Translations under genes and position numbers: made by a program
Part shown: positions 10,576 to 20,253 of the stretch, in pieces
Numbering within the stretch: position 1 is the stretch's first letter
Layout: each line of letters begins with the position of its first letter
Notes under the pieces: model-generated
The model's input: the letters and a program-made list of their open reading frames with translations, nothing else
What the model was told of the DNA's origin: nothing
The model's database searches: none
Assembly (NCBI GenBank): GCA_947258655.1
Contig: CAMYJD010000005.1
Location: 62,001 to 126,000 of the forward strand
Origin: an uncultured Gammaproteobacteria bacterium
Lineage (GTDB): Bacteria > Pseudomonadota > Gammaproteobacteria > JAADHQ01
Length of the DNA: 64,000 bases
Direction of reading: 5' to 3'

Positions 10576-11457
10576 CTAGCGGCAAGTAGACAACAACTGT
10601 TCGGCCATATGCACGGCCTGACTGCCATACCCGCCCCCGAACAGATTATAATGATTCAAAATATGATATTGATTATAAAGTAATTTTCTTGTCTTATAGC
10701 CCGCATCCAGGGGCCAGGCCTCGTTATAAGCGGCATAAAAACCACTATTAAAACCCGAGAATAATTCGGTCATGGCCAGATCGGCCTCACGATCGCCATA
10801 ATAACAGGCCGGATCAAATATAACCGGTTCCCCTTTGGCATCATAGGACGCATTACCACCCCATAAGTCACCATGTAGCAGAGAGGGCTGTGGTGAGTAA
10901 TCACTGAAAAAATCATCCACGTGCGCCGCCAGTTGTTCAAACACATGCACGGCCTTGCGGCCAATGCCTTTGGCGGCGGCCAATTTCGTCTGCTGGCCGA
11001 TGCGCTGCTGGCGCCAGAATTCCACCCAGCTGGCCGACCAGTCATTAACTTGTGGTGTAGCACCAATGGTATTGTCTCGATGCCAGCCAAACTGTTCTGC
11101 AAGTGTGCCATGCATCTGCGCCAATAGTGTGCCCATGGCGCGGGCGTCACCACTACCCTGCAACGGGATATATTCCATGACCACAAAGGCACTGGAACCG
11201 ATGGTACCCGTTAACAGCGGCCTGGGCACACGGATACTGTGACTCTGATACATCGCATCGAGCCCCTCATACTCGGCCTCGAACATGTCGATCATCGACG
11301 CCTGATTGATCTTGACAAAATACTCCTGTCCGCTGCCGGTAAGATGATAGGCCTGATTGATGCAACCGCCACCGAGTGCTCGCCTGTCATCGACAACAAA
11401 TTTGTCGCCGACTTGTGCACTGATCATCGTCTCCAGTTCAGTCCAGTCCATGTTCAT
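10576..11457 (-). CDS. fructosamine kinase family protein
   Basis: A 293-aa protein with the aminoglycoside-phosphotransferase-like kinase fold. It has the Lys-containing N-lobe strand EYFVKINQAS, the catalytic loop LLHGDLWGGNAS and the metal-binding VIFDPACYYGDREADLAM. The family (FN3K, E. coli YniA) phosphorylates sugar amines on glycated proteins or small amines. The exact substrate cannot be read from sequence. The start overlaps the upstream exonuclease gene by 20 bp, so the two are probably translated from one mRNA. Confidence 0.9.
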   Translation of the reverse strand: MNMDWTELETMISAQVGDKFVVDDRRALGGGCINQAYHLTGSGQEYFVKINQASMIDMFEAEYEGLDAMYQSHSIRVPRPLLTGTIGSSAFVVMEYIPLQGSGDARAMGTLLAQMHGTLAEQFGWHRDNTIGATPQVNDWSASWVEFWRQQRIGQQTKLAAAKGIGRKAVHVFEQLAAHVDDFFSDYSPQPSLLHGDLWGGNASYDAKGEPVIFDPACYYGDREADLAMTELFSGFNSGFYAAYNEAWPLDAGYKTRKLLYNQYHILNHYNLFGGGYGSQAVHMAEQLLSTCR

Positions 11458-12340
11458 ATTCCTCGATCAAACGAGCAAAGCGGCTCGTCAGCCCTTTGCC
11501 GACACCCAGCGATTTGAAAAAGCCATGGGTCTTGTTGCGGTCCGGCAGCCATTGTAAATCGGACAAGTCCACTCGTAATTTGACATCACACCTGATTTCG
11601 CTGAGCTGCCTGGAAAGGTAGGCCATGTCACGATGCTGTTCAAGCAGACCCTGAATACGCGTCGCACCTCTGATATCCAGATCACCAACCTGTTCCAGGC
11701 CCTGGTACAAATGATCCAGGTCGCGATAATGATTTAACAGGCGTTGCGCCGTTTTTTTACCGACACCGGGAACACCAGGAATATTATCCACACTGTCGCC
11801 CGCCAACGCCAGGAAATCCGCCATTTGCTCCGGGCGCACACCAAAGTGGCCTGCAGCTCCTGCATGATCGAGCTTGCGGCCTTCGGCAAAATCCCAGAAC
11901 AGGTCCTTTTGACCCAACAACTGCACCAGGTCCTTGTCACGCGAAACTATAACCACCTGCTTGTTATTGGCACGAAAACGTTGGGCAAGACTGCCGATCA
12001 AATCATCCGCTTCATACTGGGCACTGGCCATGTCCTTGATACCAACGGCACGGCATAGCTTGCGACAAAGCTGGAACTGCTGCTTCAATTCCTCTGGCGC
12101 CGGCTCGCGGTTGGCCTTGTAGAGTGGGTATATTTTATTGCGAAATGATGAAGCCAGGCTCTCGTCAAACAGTGCGGCAATATGTGTTGGCCTGGTCTGC
12201 TCGAGTAACTGTGCAAGAAAGTGGGCAAATCCATAAACGGCATTGACTGGATTACCCTGCGCATCGGTAATACTGTCGTCCATCGAGAACCATGCACGAA
12301 AAACATAGATACTGGCATCAATCAGATACAATCTGCTCAT
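11438..12340 (-). CDS. 5'-3' exonuclease / flap endonuclease (PolA N-domain or Xni type)
   Basis: A 300-aa stand-alone nuclease of the family that forms the N-terminal domain of DNA polymerase I. The active-site acid pattern is visible: LIDASIYVFRAW at the N-terminus, YEADDLIGSLA, VIVSRDKDLVQLL and the H3TH region LAGDSVDNIPGVPGVGKKTA. I placed the start at 12340 because family members begin just before this first motif. An in-frame ATG at 12370 would add ten unlikely residues. The role is processing of RNA or flap ends in replication and repair. It overlaps the kinase gene downstream. Confidence 0.88.
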   Translation of the reverse strand: MSRLYLIDASIYVFRAWFSMDDSITDAQGNPVNAVYGFAHFLAQLLEQTRPTHIAALFDESLASSFRNKIYPLYKANREPAPEELKQQFQLCRKLCRAVGIKDMASAQYEADDLIGSLAQRFRANNKQVVIVSRDKDLVQLLGQKDLFWDFAEGRKLDHAGAAGHFGVRPEQMADFLALAGDSVDNIPGVPGVGKKTAQRLLNHYRDLDHLYQGLEQVGDLDIRGATRIQGLLEQHRDMAYLSRQLSEIRCDVKLRVDLSDLQWLPDRNKTHGFFKSLGVGKGLTSRFARLIEEYEHGLD

Positions 12341-12405
12341 CGGTGCCCACCAGGATACATAAATTGGCAATCATCTGTTGATCGCGCCACCGACATACTC
12401 AGCTA

Positions 12406-12978
12406 TTAACGTGCACGAATCAATATGGCGTTGATATCATTACTACGCAAGCGGTTACGGGTACTGTTAATTTCCCTGATCGAAACGAATGGCCCTATCC
12501 TGATGCGATGCCAGGTATCGCCATGCACCTGCACCCTGTCCACCGACGACTCGATACCTATCAATGCCAGTCTTGCCTTCAGCGTTTCAGCTTCCTGTTT
12601 CTTGCGGAATGAGCCTGCCTGCAGGATATAGGCATGTTTCTTTTGCTGCGCCCCCGGCCTGCTTTTTTCTCTTTGCACCATCTCCTGTTCGGGGATAACG
12701 ATCTCAGACTCGGGTAATACCGTATAGAATTCATAGCGCAGGGCGCCATCATCAACGGCCTTTGTGCCGCTTTTCGGCTTTGTTTTTTTGGCCGCGGTTT
12801 TTACCGGCTTCGCTTTTTCAGCAACCTTGCTGAAGCTATCTGACATACCGGGTTGCTGACTCAGGTAAACCAGAAAGGCAATCAACAGGCCAATCATCAG
12901 CCCCGATAACATCCATACCCATCCCGGCACCGGCTTTTTGGCCGGTTTCCTGCGCGCATGTTTATAATCGCGCGCCAT
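12406..12978 (-). CDS. SPOR-domain inner-membrane protein (FtsN-like)
   Basis: A 190-aa bitopic protein: a short basic cytoplasmic tail (HARRKPAKKPVPG), one transmembrane helix (about residues 20-41), a Lys-rich linker and a C-terminal SPOR domain (about 112-190; YILQAGSFRKKQEAE, WHRIRIGPF). SPOR domains bind denuded septal peptidoglycan, and FtsN-like proteins of this layout take part in cell division. It lies 4 bp after argS, a common place for this gene in gammaproteobacteria. Confidence 0.85.
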   Translation of the reverse strand: MARDYKHARRKPAKKPVPGWVWMLSGLMIGLLIAFLVYLSQQPGMSDSFSKVAEKAKPVKTAAKKTKPKSGTKAVDDGALRYEFYTVLPESEIVIPEQEMVQREKSRPGAQQKKHAYILQAGSFRKKQEAETLKARLALIGIESSVDRVQVHGDTWHRIRIGPFVSIREINSTRNRLRSNDINAILIRAR

Positions 12979-12982
12979 CGGT

Positions 12983-14743
12983 TTACATCGACTCCGGCGC
13001 AGATACGCCTAGCAGACGCAGGCCATTGGCGAGTACCTGGCGCGCGGCCTCGATCAGGTTCATGCGCGCATCGCGCAGGTTTTCTTCATCAACCAGAAAT
13101 GTATGGGCGTTATAATAGGTATGGACGAAATTGGCGAGTTCGCGCAGATAATGAGCAAGCTGATGCGGTTCGTGGATAATGGCTGCCTTTTCGACGATTT
13201 CAGGAAATTTAGTCATAGCCGTCAGCAGATCCTGCTCATGTGTCTCGGTCAACAGCGACAGGTTCGCCTGCCCCCTGCCGATATCACGCGGCAGGTTTTT
13301 CTCTTCTAGCTGACGTTGCACACTGCACACGCGCGCATGCGCATACTGGATATAATAAACGGGATTATCACTGGATTGCGACTTGGCCAGATCCAGATCA
13401 AAATCCATGTGTTGTTCGCACTTGCGCATAACATAAAAAAAGCGTGCAGCATCATTACCGACTTCATGGCGCAACTCGCGCAGGGTTACGAATTCGCCCG
13501 AACGTGTCGACATTTGCGCCTTTTCACCGCCGCGATAGAGGATCGCAAACTGCACCAGTAGAACATCCAGCTTTTTATCGTCATCACCGAGCGCCTGTAA
13601 TGCAGCCCTTACGCGTGGCACATAGCCATGGTGATCTGCGCCCCAGACATCAATGACGCGATCGAAACCACGTTCGAGTTTTTCCGCATGATAGGCGATA
13701 TCCGAGGCGAAATAGGTCGTCTGGCCATTGTCACGTACAATCACGCGATCCTTTTCATCGCCGAAATCGGTGGATTTGAACCACAGCGCACCGTTTTCCT
13801 CATATACATGGCCGGACATCTTCAGGCGTTCGATAGCATTGTCCACTGCACCGGAATGCATCAGCGAATGCTCCGAATACCAGTCCTGGTAGACAATACC
13901 GAACTCCTCGAGGTCACGTCTGATATCCTCCCGAATCGTGTTCAATCCGAGCTCGAATACCTGCCGATACTGCTTGTCGCCTAATAAAGCACGCGCGCGA
14001 TCGATTACCGCGTCAATGTGGATTTCCTTGTCACCACCTTCAGGCTCATCGACAGGGATACCGAAAAAAACACTTTCACGTGAATGGCGCAATTCGTCTG
14101 CATTTTCGCGATGTAGCGTCGCGGCTATGTCCCAGACATAATCACCCTTATAGGCATTGACCGGAAAACTGATTTCCTCACCACACAGTTCCAGATAACG
14201 CAGCCACACACTGGTAGCAAGAATATCCATCTGCCTCCCGGCATCATTAACATAGTATTCGCGGTGCACGTCGAAGCCGACTGCCTCGAGCAGGTCGGCA
14301 ACACTGGCGCCATAGGCTGCCCCGCGCCCATGCCCGACATGCAACGGGCCGGTCGGATTAGCCGAAACAAACTCCACCTGCACCGACTTGCCCTTGCCAA
14401 TATCGCTACGACCATAGGCCTCGCCAGCGGCGAGTATTTGCTCGATGACCCGTTGGCTCGTATCCGCAGCCAGAAAGAAGTTGATGAAACCGGGGCCGGC
14501 GATTTCCGCCTTGACCAGATCGGCCGACTGCGGCAGATGCTGGAGTATCTTTTGCGCCAGTTCACGCGGATTGCAGCCGGCCTTCTTCGCCAGCATCATC
14601 GCCACATTCGATGCGAAGTCGCCGTGTTGCTTGTCTCGTGTCCTTTCAATCTTGATAGTCGGCACGATGTCAGCATCAAGGGTGCCATCCTGCTTCAACG
14701 CATCAAGCGCCTGCTGAACCAATTGTGCTATTGCGTTTTTCAT
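12983..14743 (-). CDS. argS: arginyl-tRNA synthetase
   Basis: Class I aminoacyl-tRNA synthetase charging tRNA-Arg. The 586-aa chain has the N-terminal Add1 domain, the HIGH-type motif [15 protein letters not shown] near residue 130, a relaxed KMSKS-like loop ([12 protein letters not shown]) and a C-terminal DALR anticodon-binding domain ending in [13 protein letters not shown]. The length and end match the family closely. It is probably the first gene of an argS-SPOR pair, 4 bp apart. Confidence 0.97.
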   Translation of the reverse strand: MKNAIAQLVQQALDALKQDGTLDADIVPTIKIERTRDKQHGDFASNVAMMLAKKAGCNPRELAQKILQHLPQSADLVKAEIAGPGFINFFLAADTSQRVIEQILAAGEAYGRSDIGKGKSVQVEFVSANPTGPLHVGHGRGAAYGASVADLLEAVGFDVHREYYVNDAGRQMDILATSVWLRYLELCGEEISFPVNAYKGDYVWDIAATLHRENADELRHSRESVFFGIPVDEPEGGDKEIHIDAVIDRARALLGDKQYRQVFELGLNTIREDIRRDLEEFGIVYQDWYSEHSLMHSGAVDNAIERLKMSGHVYEENGALWFKSTDFGDEKDRVIVRDNGQTTYFASDIAYHAEKLERGFDRVIDVWGADHHGYVPRVRAALQALGDDDKKLDVLLVQFAILYRGGEKAQMSTRSGEFVTLRELRHEVGNDAARFFYVMRKCEQHMDFDLDLAKSQSSDNPVYYIQYAHARVCSVQRQLEEKNLPRDIGRGQANLSLLTETHEQDLLTAMTKFPEIVEKAAIIHEPHQLAHYLRELANFVHTYYNAHTFLVDEENLRDARMNLIEAARQVLANGLRLLGVSAPESM

Positions 14744-14863
14744 AGAATCAGGAAAGCGATACCGGTTTCAAATTGCGCACATCATAACAGGGAAGCCACA
14801 CGGGTAAAAGAAGCATATCATCAATCTACTTTTATCTTTCTCCTTGTATCTTTCCCCTGCCAT

Positions 14864-17089
14864 TCAAAACATATCCTGCGGATCGATATCCAGCGACCAG
14901 CGTACCTGCCTTGACGACTTCAGTTGCTCGATACGCGGCAACCAGCCCGATAACAGCTTGTGCAGATCGGCACGCTCAGGCGCCTGCAACAGCAACTGCG
15001 CCCGATAGCGTCCACCACGTTTCTCCATCGGCGCAAGCACCGGACCCAACAACATCACCTTGCCTGCCTCATGGTTATCGCTAACGCAGTCTGCCGCTTG
15101 TTGCAGAAACTGCATGGGCCGATCCTTTTGTGTCGCCTCGGCACGCAGCAGGGCCAAATAGGAGTAAGGTGGCCACTGCGCCGTTTTCCTTTCCTGTAGT
15201 AGAAAACGGGACAAGGCATGATAATCCTGGCGCAGCGCATACTGCAGCAGCTCATGTTCGGGATGGTGTGTCTGTATCAAAACCTCGCCAGGGCGGTCCG
15301 CACGTCCGGCGCGCCCTGAAACCTGCATGATCAACTGCGCCATCCGCTCGGCACTGCGAAAATCGGCACTGAAAAGCCCCTGATCGCTATCCAGTACGGC
15401 GACCAGGCTCAGATTCGGAAAATGATGGCCCTTGGCCAGCAACTGCGTACCCAATAATATCTGATCACGACCCGACTCGGCATCCCTGAGTTTTTGCTCC
15501 ATCGAGCCCTTGCGCCGCGTACTGTCCCTGTCTATGCGTGTGATCCGCCTGTGCGGAAAATGCCGCCGCAACGCCTCTTCGGTGCGCTCGGTGCCCTGTC
15601 CGATCGGACGCAGGTCGGCACTGCCACAATCCGGGCAAAAGCTGTCCGGTACACGTTCACTGCCACAATGGTGACAGCGTAGACGTCCACTGGCCTGATG
15701 CAGCGTCATATGCGCATCGCAGCGCCGGCATTCACTGATCCAGCCGCAATCATGACACAACAATGTTGGCGCATAACCGCGACGATTAAGAAACAGCAGG
15801 ACCTGCCCACCCTGATCGACGTGTTCATTGATCTTTTGCAATAATATATCGGACAATCCCTCATCCAGACGCTGATGGCGCAGATCGACAAGATGCATGG
15901 CCGGATGTGAGGCCTCGGCAGCACGCTCGGGCAGCTCCAGTAACCGGTAGCGCTGTTGCTCGGCGTTCATGATACTTTCCAGGGACGGAGTTGCGGAGCC
16001 AAGGATGACCGGTATATCGTTGTGCCGCGCACGCACGACAGCCAGATCACGCGCCGAGTATCGCAAGCCATCCTGCTGCTTGAATGACAGGTCATGCTCT
16101 TCATCGACAATAATCAACCCCGGCGCTGCCATCGGTGCGAACACCGCCGAACGTGTGCCTATAATGATCCGTGCCTGACCGGTTTGTGCCTGTAGCCAGT
16201 TCTGCGCACGCTCGGTGTCATTGAGGCCGGAGTGAAAGACGGCCATCGGTACATCAAAACGCCTGCGGAAGCGCTGCATAAGCTGGGGCGTCAATCCGAT
16301 CTCGGGCACCAGGACCAATGCCTGCCGCCCTTGCTCCAGGACCGTAGCGATGCTGTGCAGGTATACCTCGGTCTTGCCGCTGCCAGTGACGCCGTGCAGC
16401 AGGTATACGGCGAAACGACCCAATCCGGCGTGGATGGCACTGACCGCCTGTTGCTGAGCATCATTGAGATCATGGGCCTGCTCACGTAAACAGGCACCAA
16501 CAGGGGCGACAGGTTCAGCATCGCGCTGCTCAACCCAACCCCTGGCCTCGAGACTACGCATCGTCACCTTCCAGTTATCGCTGAAATCATCCAGTTGTGC
16601 CGCGGACAGGCCATTTTCGGCCTCGCGCAGGCCTTGCATCAATCCCGCCTGGCGAAATGCACGTGCCGGTAACGGTTCTGATAAGCGCCCGGCCTCGGTC
16701 AGACGCCAGATGGAGGATCGGGTTGCCACAACGGGCTTGCCCTGCCTGAGCCTGGCAGGCAATGCAGATGCATAGACCTCACCCAGCGGGTAATGATAGT
16801 ACTGGCTTGCCCAGCGACATAGCCAGATTAATTCATTGCCAAGCAAGGGCTTCTGATCCAGAAAAGACAGTGCCCGTTTGAGCCTCGCAGGCTCGATACC
16901 GGCTTCTCCAGTGACCTGGTCGACCACAGCGATGAGCTTATTACGCCCGAACGGCACCAGCACACGCATCCCCGGCCTGACCATATCAGGCAGCGTGTCA
17001 TCGGGCAGAAGATAATCAAAGCATTGTCTTAACGGCGCCGGGACCGCGACGCGAATAATGGTTTGCTGGGGGTTATTATGCATATCCAT
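14864..17089 (-). CDS. priA: primosomal protein N' (replication restart helicase)
   Basis: A 3'-5' DNA helicase that reloads the replisome at stalled forks. The 741 aa show the N-terminal 3'-OH binding domain (VRPGMRVLVPFGRNK), Walker A GVTGSGKTEVY near residue 235, and a DEEH box in VDEEHDLSFKQQDGLRY. The paired zinc sites follow (CHDCGWISECRRC, CHHCGSERVPDSFCPDCGS), then the motif V/VI region VSGRAGRADRPGEV. Two start codons six bases apart (17089 and 17083) are equally possible. The gap to argS is 120 bp. Confidence 0.97.
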   Translation of the reverse strand: MDMHNNPQQTIIRVAVPAPLRQCFDYLLPDDTLPDMVRPGMRVLVPFGRNKLIAVVDQVTGEAGIEPARLKRALSFLDQKPLLGNELIWLCRWASQYYHYPLGEVYASALPARLRQGKPVVATRSSIWRLTEAGRLSEPLPARAFRQAGLMQGLREAENGLSAAQLDDFSDNWKVTMRSLEARGWVEQRDAEPVAPVGACLREQAHDLNDAQQQAVSAIHAGLGRFAVYLLHGVTGSGKTEVYLHSIATVLEQGRQALVLVPEIGLTPQLMQRFRRRFDVPMAVFHSGLNDTERAQNWLQAQTGQARIIIGTRSAVFAPMAAPGLIIVDEEHDLSFKQQDGLRYSARDLAVVRARHNDIPVILGSATPSLESIMNAEQQRYRLLELPERAAEASHPAMHLVDLRHQRLDEGLSDILLQKINEHVDQGGQVLLFLNRRGYAPTLLCHDCGWISECRRCDAHMTLHQASGRLRCHHCGSERVPDSFCPDCGSADLRPIGQGTERTEEALRRHFPHRRITRIDRDSTRRKGSMEQKLRDAESGRDQILLGTQLLAKGHHFPNLSLVAVLDSDQGLFSADFRSAERMAQLIMQVSGRAGRADRPGEVLIQTHHPEHELLQYALRQDYHALSRFLLQERKTAQWPPYSYLALLRAEATQKDRPMQFLQQAADCVSDNHEAGKVMLLGPVLAPMEKRGGRYRAQLLLQAPERADLHKLLSGWLPRIEQLKSSRQVRWSLDIDPQDMF

Positions 17090-17287
17090 ACTGTAACATT
17101 GTCGACGGCATACGACGCCGTTTTATACAACCAGCATGCTGTTTCGCAATGGCGTATTATGTGCTATACCTATTAAAAAGTGTCAGGTTTTACCATCATG
17201 TTGCCGTCGATACGGGACAAAATATCAATAATTATAATAATGCTTTTTTGCGGGATTCACATATTTAAAAAAAATTGCCGAATACGG

Positions 17288-17313
17288 TAAAGTTTTCCCA
17301 AACCTGCCGCAAG
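17288..17313 (+). promoter_or_regulatory. sigma-28 (FliA)-like promoter candidate
   Basis: TAAAGTTT at 17288-17295 is followed after 10 bp by GCCGCAAG at 17306-17313. The enterobacterial FliA consensus is TAAAGTTT-N11-GCCGATAA, so the -35 matches fully, the -10 matches five of eight, and the spacer is one base short. It lies 54 bp upstream of the HD-GYP regulator, which would fit a motility or c-di-GMP regulon. No flagellar genes are in the window. Confidence 0.35.
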
Positions 17314-17366
17314 TATTAATGAAGACCCTAATACAAATTTAATAATGATAGTAACAGAAGGGATTT

Positions 17367-18467
17367 ATGATAATCGACACCTCCAACGCCAATATCCTGA
17401 TCATTGACGATCAGGAAATAAACGTCAGACTGCTGGAAAGAATCCTGGCGCAGGCAGGATACAGCAACTTGACTGGCATAACTGATCCACGTGAAGTGGA
17501 AGCGCTGTGCGCGAAGCAACAATTTGACCTGATTCTGCTTGATATTCGCATGCCCCATATGGATGGTTTCGATGTACTGGAACAGCTCAAGAACATACCC
17601 ACTGAGTCATATGTCCCGGTACTGATACTGACAGCGCAGAATGACCAGGACACCAAACTACGCGCACTCCAATTGGGCGCCAAGGATTTCTTGACCAAGC
17701 CATTCGATCAGACCGAGGTATTATTACGCATCAATAACCTGCTTGAAGTCCGCCTGATGCACGAGCAACAACGCAATATCAACAAGGTCCTCGATGACCG
17801 CGTGCGTGAACGAACGCAGGAGTTGCACGATACACGTCTCGAAGTTATCCGTCGCCTGGGACGCGCCGCTGAATTCCGTGACAACGAAACCGGCTATCAT
17901 ATTATTCGCATGAGCAAGTATTCACAGATCATTGCCAGCACCTTTGGACTTGGCGACGAGGAGGCCGACCTGATCCTGAATGCCAGCCCGATGCATGATA
18001 TTGGCAAGATCGGAATCCCTGACCAGATCCTGCTAAAACCCGGTAAGCTGGACAAGCAGGAATGGGAAATCATGAAAACCCATGCCGCTATCGGCGCCGA
18101 AATCCTGTCCGGTCATGACTCGGAACTGATGCTGATGGCGAGCGAGATTGCGCTGAACCATCATGAGAAGTTTGATGGCTCGGGTTATCCTAACGGCCTG
18201 GGAGGCACTGATATCCCTGTCTCGGCCAGAATTGTTGCGCTCAGTGATGTGTTTGATGCGTTGACCTCGGAGCGTCCCTATAAGAAAGCCTGGCCGGTCG
18301 AGGAAGCCGTCGCCGAGATCCGCAAATGCTCTGGACAGCATTTCGATCCGCAACTGGTCGAAGCCTTTGAACAAAGCTTGCCTGCGATCCTCGATGTGCG
18401 TAGCCGCTACCAGGAGAGCGCACAGGATTTCGATAAAAACACGTTCAAGGATTTCCTTCAGGGCTAA
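17367..18467 (+). CDS. response regulator with HD-GYP output (probable c-di-GMP phosphodiesterase)
   Basis: A 366-aa two-domain protein. The receiver domain (about 8-125) has the phospho-acceptor in [13 protein letters not shown]. After a helical linker (about 130-160) comes an HD-GYP domain with the catalytic HD in [11 protein letters not shown] and the signature [14 protein letters not shown], so metal ligands look intact. The family hydrolyses cyclic di-GMP. Phosphorylation of the receiver would control that activity. No partner kinase is adjacent. The start has AGAAGG about six bases upstream. A palindrome sits 43 bp downstream. Confidence 0.93.
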   Translation: MIIDTSNANILIIDDQEINVRLLERILAQAGYSNLTGITDPREVEALCAKQQFDLILLDIRMPHMDGFDVLEQLKNIPTESYVPVLILTAQNDQDTKLRALQLGAKDFLTKPFDQTEVLLRINNLLEVRLMHEQQRNINKVLDDRVRERTQELHDTRLEVIRRLGRAAEFRDNETGYHIIRMSKYSQIIASTFGLGDEEADLILNASPMHDIGKIGIPDQILLKPGKLDKQEWEIMKTHAAIGAEILSGHDSELMLMASEIALNHHEKFDGSGYPNGLGGTDIPVSARIVALSDVFDALTSERPYKKAWPVEEAVAEIRKCSGQHFDPQLVEAFEQSLPAILDVRSRYQESAQDFDKNTFKDFLQG

Positions 18468-18509
18468 GCTGTTTCTCACTTCCCCCGCCCCGGCGTTGCT
18501 GCTCAGACA

Positions 18510-18535
18510 TATATGCCCTCCATGGAGGGCATATA
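18510..18535. terminator. 26-bp perfect palindrome (terminator or operator)
   Basis: Positions 18510-18535 read the same on both strands, centred on CATG with a GC-rich core CCCTCC/GGAGGG. It lies 43 bp after the HD-GYP stop codon. There is no T-run immediately after it on either strand, so a binding site for a dimeric regulator of the following repeat-protein gene is as likely as a terminator. Confidence 0.45.
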
Positions 18536-18602
18536 ATATTCTCATTTAAATCATATAGATATACCCGCCCTCTGGATCCGCTGAAAAAAATCATCTAGCA
18601 CC

Positions 18603-18630
18603 TGTCAACCGATTCCGTGTACATGCGTTC
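18603..18630 (+). promoter_or_regulatory. possible ECF-type promoter
   Basis: TGTCAACC at 18603-18610 is followed 15 bp later by CGTTC at 18626-18630, about 40 bp before the repeat-protein start codon. The spacing and the AAC/CGT-like elements resemble promoters read by ECF sigma factors. Since an ECF sigma gene lies downstream in the same run, self-activation is a reasonable guess. No consensus for this sigma subgroup is known to me. Confidence 0.3.
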
Positions 18631-18670
18631 TAAGGGGGGAGAGCACATTACAGACAATAGGAGATACTAT

Positions 18671-19084
18671 ATGAAACACAAGATTCTGAGCCTATTCGGT
18701 ATTTGCGCATTATCTGCGTCCAGCGTCGTATTCGCGAGCACAGACGACCGCGGGCAAGTCTTCGAGGAGCGCATGGACCAGCGCGGTGACCGTATTGAAG
18801 AACGTATGGATTTACGTGGTAACCACATCGACGATCGTCTCGACGCACGCGGCGACAGGATAGAAAATCATTTCGACGCGCGTGCAGACATGGCCAGTGA
18901 ACATGGCAAGGACGGCCTCGCAACACGCTTGCAGAAACGCGGCGACATGATCAATACCCGTCTGGATAGAAAAGGTGATCGTATCAATTTGCGCCTGGAC
19001 CATAAAGGTGCACGCATCAATGACCGCCTGAGCCGCCGTGGTGAGATCGGTCATCGTCGCTTTGACCGCCGCACAGGCCAGTAG
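18671..19084 (+). CDS. exported 11-residue-repeat protein (hypothetical)
   Basis: A 137-aa protein with a signal peptide (cleavage after VVFA, residue about 23), followed almost wholly by an 11-residue repeat of the form R-[LM]-D-x-[RK]-G-[DN]-R-I-x-x. Three copies come before a 19-residue interruption (DMASEHGKDGLAT region) and about four after it. An 11-residue period fits a continuous amphipathic helix or right-handed coiled coil. The mature protein is highly charged. AGGAG at 18659-18663 fixes the start at 18671. It lies 23 bp upstream of the ECF sigma gene, so probably in the same operon. Function unknown. Confidence 0.75.
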   Translation: MKHKILSLFGICALSASSVVFASTDDRGQVFEERMDQRGDRIEERMDLRGNHIDDRLDARGDRIENHFDARADMASEHGKDGLATRLQKRGDMINTRLDRKGDRINLRLDHKGARINDRLSRRGEIGHRRFDRRTGQ

Positions 19085-19107
19085 GGATACTGGTAAAGTG
19101 CCATATA

Positions 19108-19704
19108 ATGCAGCATGATTATATTGTTGGTGAAACAGGCATTAAGGAAAGTACTCTGGACAAGACACGGGCACTCGACCAGTTTCTGGCCGGCGTTGAA
19201 CGCAAGGCCTTCAGGATTGCTGAAATCGCCATCGGTAATCGTGAGGAGGCACTGGATATCGTCCAGGACAGTATGCTCGGTCTGGTCCAGAAGTACGCCG
19301 ACAGACCGAGTGAGGAATGGACGCCCCTGTTTTACCGGATATTGCAAAGCCGTATTCGCGACTGGTATCGAAAGAACAAGGTACGCTCGAGATGGATGGG
19401 TTGGCTGGGCTTTCGCAAACAGGGCGAAGACCAGGATCTGGAAGATCCTGTCGAGCAATTTGCCGACCCGGTGAGCAGGGAACCGATGCAGACACTTGCC
19501 AACGAGAACTCTATCAGGACACTTGAGGGTGCCATACAACAACTTCCCATACGCCAGCAACAGGCCTTCATGTTGCGTGCATGGGAAGGGCTGAGTGTAG
19601 CAGACACGGCCATTGCCATGAGCTGCTCTCAGGGTAGTGTAAAAACACATTATTCCCGGGCCTTGAACACATTACGAACAGAACTGGAGGATCACTGGCC
19701 ATGA
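19108..19704 (+). CDS. ECF-type RNA polymerase sigma factor
   Basis: A 198-aa sigma-70 family protein with region 2 (about 15-85; RKAFRIAEIAIGNREEALDI, DSMLGLVQKYAD) and region 4 with its helix-turn-helix (about 140-190; LPIRQQQAFMLRAWEGLSVA, CSQGSVKTHYSRAL). Region 3 is absent, as in ECF sigmas. Its stop overlaps the next start (ATGA), so the likely anti-sigma is translationally coupled. The gene order sigma / small membrane protein / small exported protein / DUF3106 recurs in gammaproteobacteria as far as I know. The inducing signal is unknown. Confidence 0.9.
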   Translation: MQHDYIVGETGIKESTLDKTRALDQFLAGVERKAFRIAEIAIGNREEALDIVQDSMLGLVQKYADRPSEEWTPLFYRILQSRIRDWYRKNKVRSRWMGWLGFRKQGEDQDLEDPVEQFADPVSREPMQTLANENSIRTLEGAIQQLPIRQQQAFMLRAWEGLSVADTAIAMSCSQGSVKTHYSRALNTLRTELEDHWP

Positions 19705-20048
19705 ACGAGAATGACTTTCTCGACCAGGTAAAAAAGACCCTGGACCGACAGGCCGAGACACTCGATGGCGAAACCCTGTCACGTCTTAATCAGGCACGAC
19801 AATCGGCACTGCAACAGACTGCCCGCAACAGCGGTCATAGTCTGACACGTACGTGGATACCCATGGGAGGTGTCGCTGCAGCCATCCTGCTGAGCAGTAT
19901 CTTTTTGTTCAGGGCGGAGGAAATGGCCGTTGTCTCCGACAGCACTGTGGATGAGATTGACATCATCGCATCATCAGACAGCCTCGATTTGTATGAACAG
20001 CTGGATTTTTACATGTGGCTGCTTGAGGAGGACACGGATGCGGTCTAG
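19701..20048 (+). CDS. DUF3619-like single-pass membrane protein, probable anti-sigma factor
   Basis: A 115-aa protein: a cytoplasmic helical N-terminus (DDFLDQVKKTLDRQAETLD-like), one transmembrane helix (about residues 52-69; PMGGVAAAILLSSIFLF) and a short acidic periplasmic tail (DFYMWLLEEDTDA). This size and layout directly after an ECF sigma gene, with a 4-bp overlap, argue for an anti-sigma factor. The assignment rests on context and on resemblance to DUF3619 proteins, not on a known zinc motif, which is absent. Confidence 0.7.
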   Translation: MNENDFLDQVKKTLDRQAETLDGETLSRLNQARQSALQQTARNSGHSLTRTWIPMGGVAAAILLSSIFLFRAEEMAVVSDSTVDEIDIIASSDSLDLYEQLDFYMWLLEEDTDAV

Positions 20049-20253
20049 TACATCACTGCTAGCGCTTTGCCTGCTGGCAACCACACTTCCTGCACAGGCA
20101 GAGCCACAGGCAAGCGATTTACCCAGTGATGAATTACTGGACTTTCTCGGCCAATGGGAGCAGGTGGATGGTGAATGGATCGATCCGACGCAACTACAGG
20201 AAATCAGCATGCTGGAAAAAGACAGTTTTAAAGGTGAATCCAATGAAGACTAG
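20038..20253 (+). CDS. small exported protein of the ECF operon (hypothetical)
   Basis: A 71-aa protein with a clear signal peptide (about 21 residues, ending PAQA) and an acidic mature part with the segment LLDFLGQWEQVDGEWIDP. It overlaps the gene before it by 11 bp and the gene after it by 11 bp. GAGGAG lies just upstream of the start. Similar short proteins accompany ECF sigma/DUF3106 operons in related bacteria, as far as I recall. No function is known. Confidence 0.7.
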   Translation: MRSSTSLLALCLLATTLPAQAEPQASDLPSDELLDFLGQWEQVDGEWIDPTQLQEISMLEKDSFKGESNED

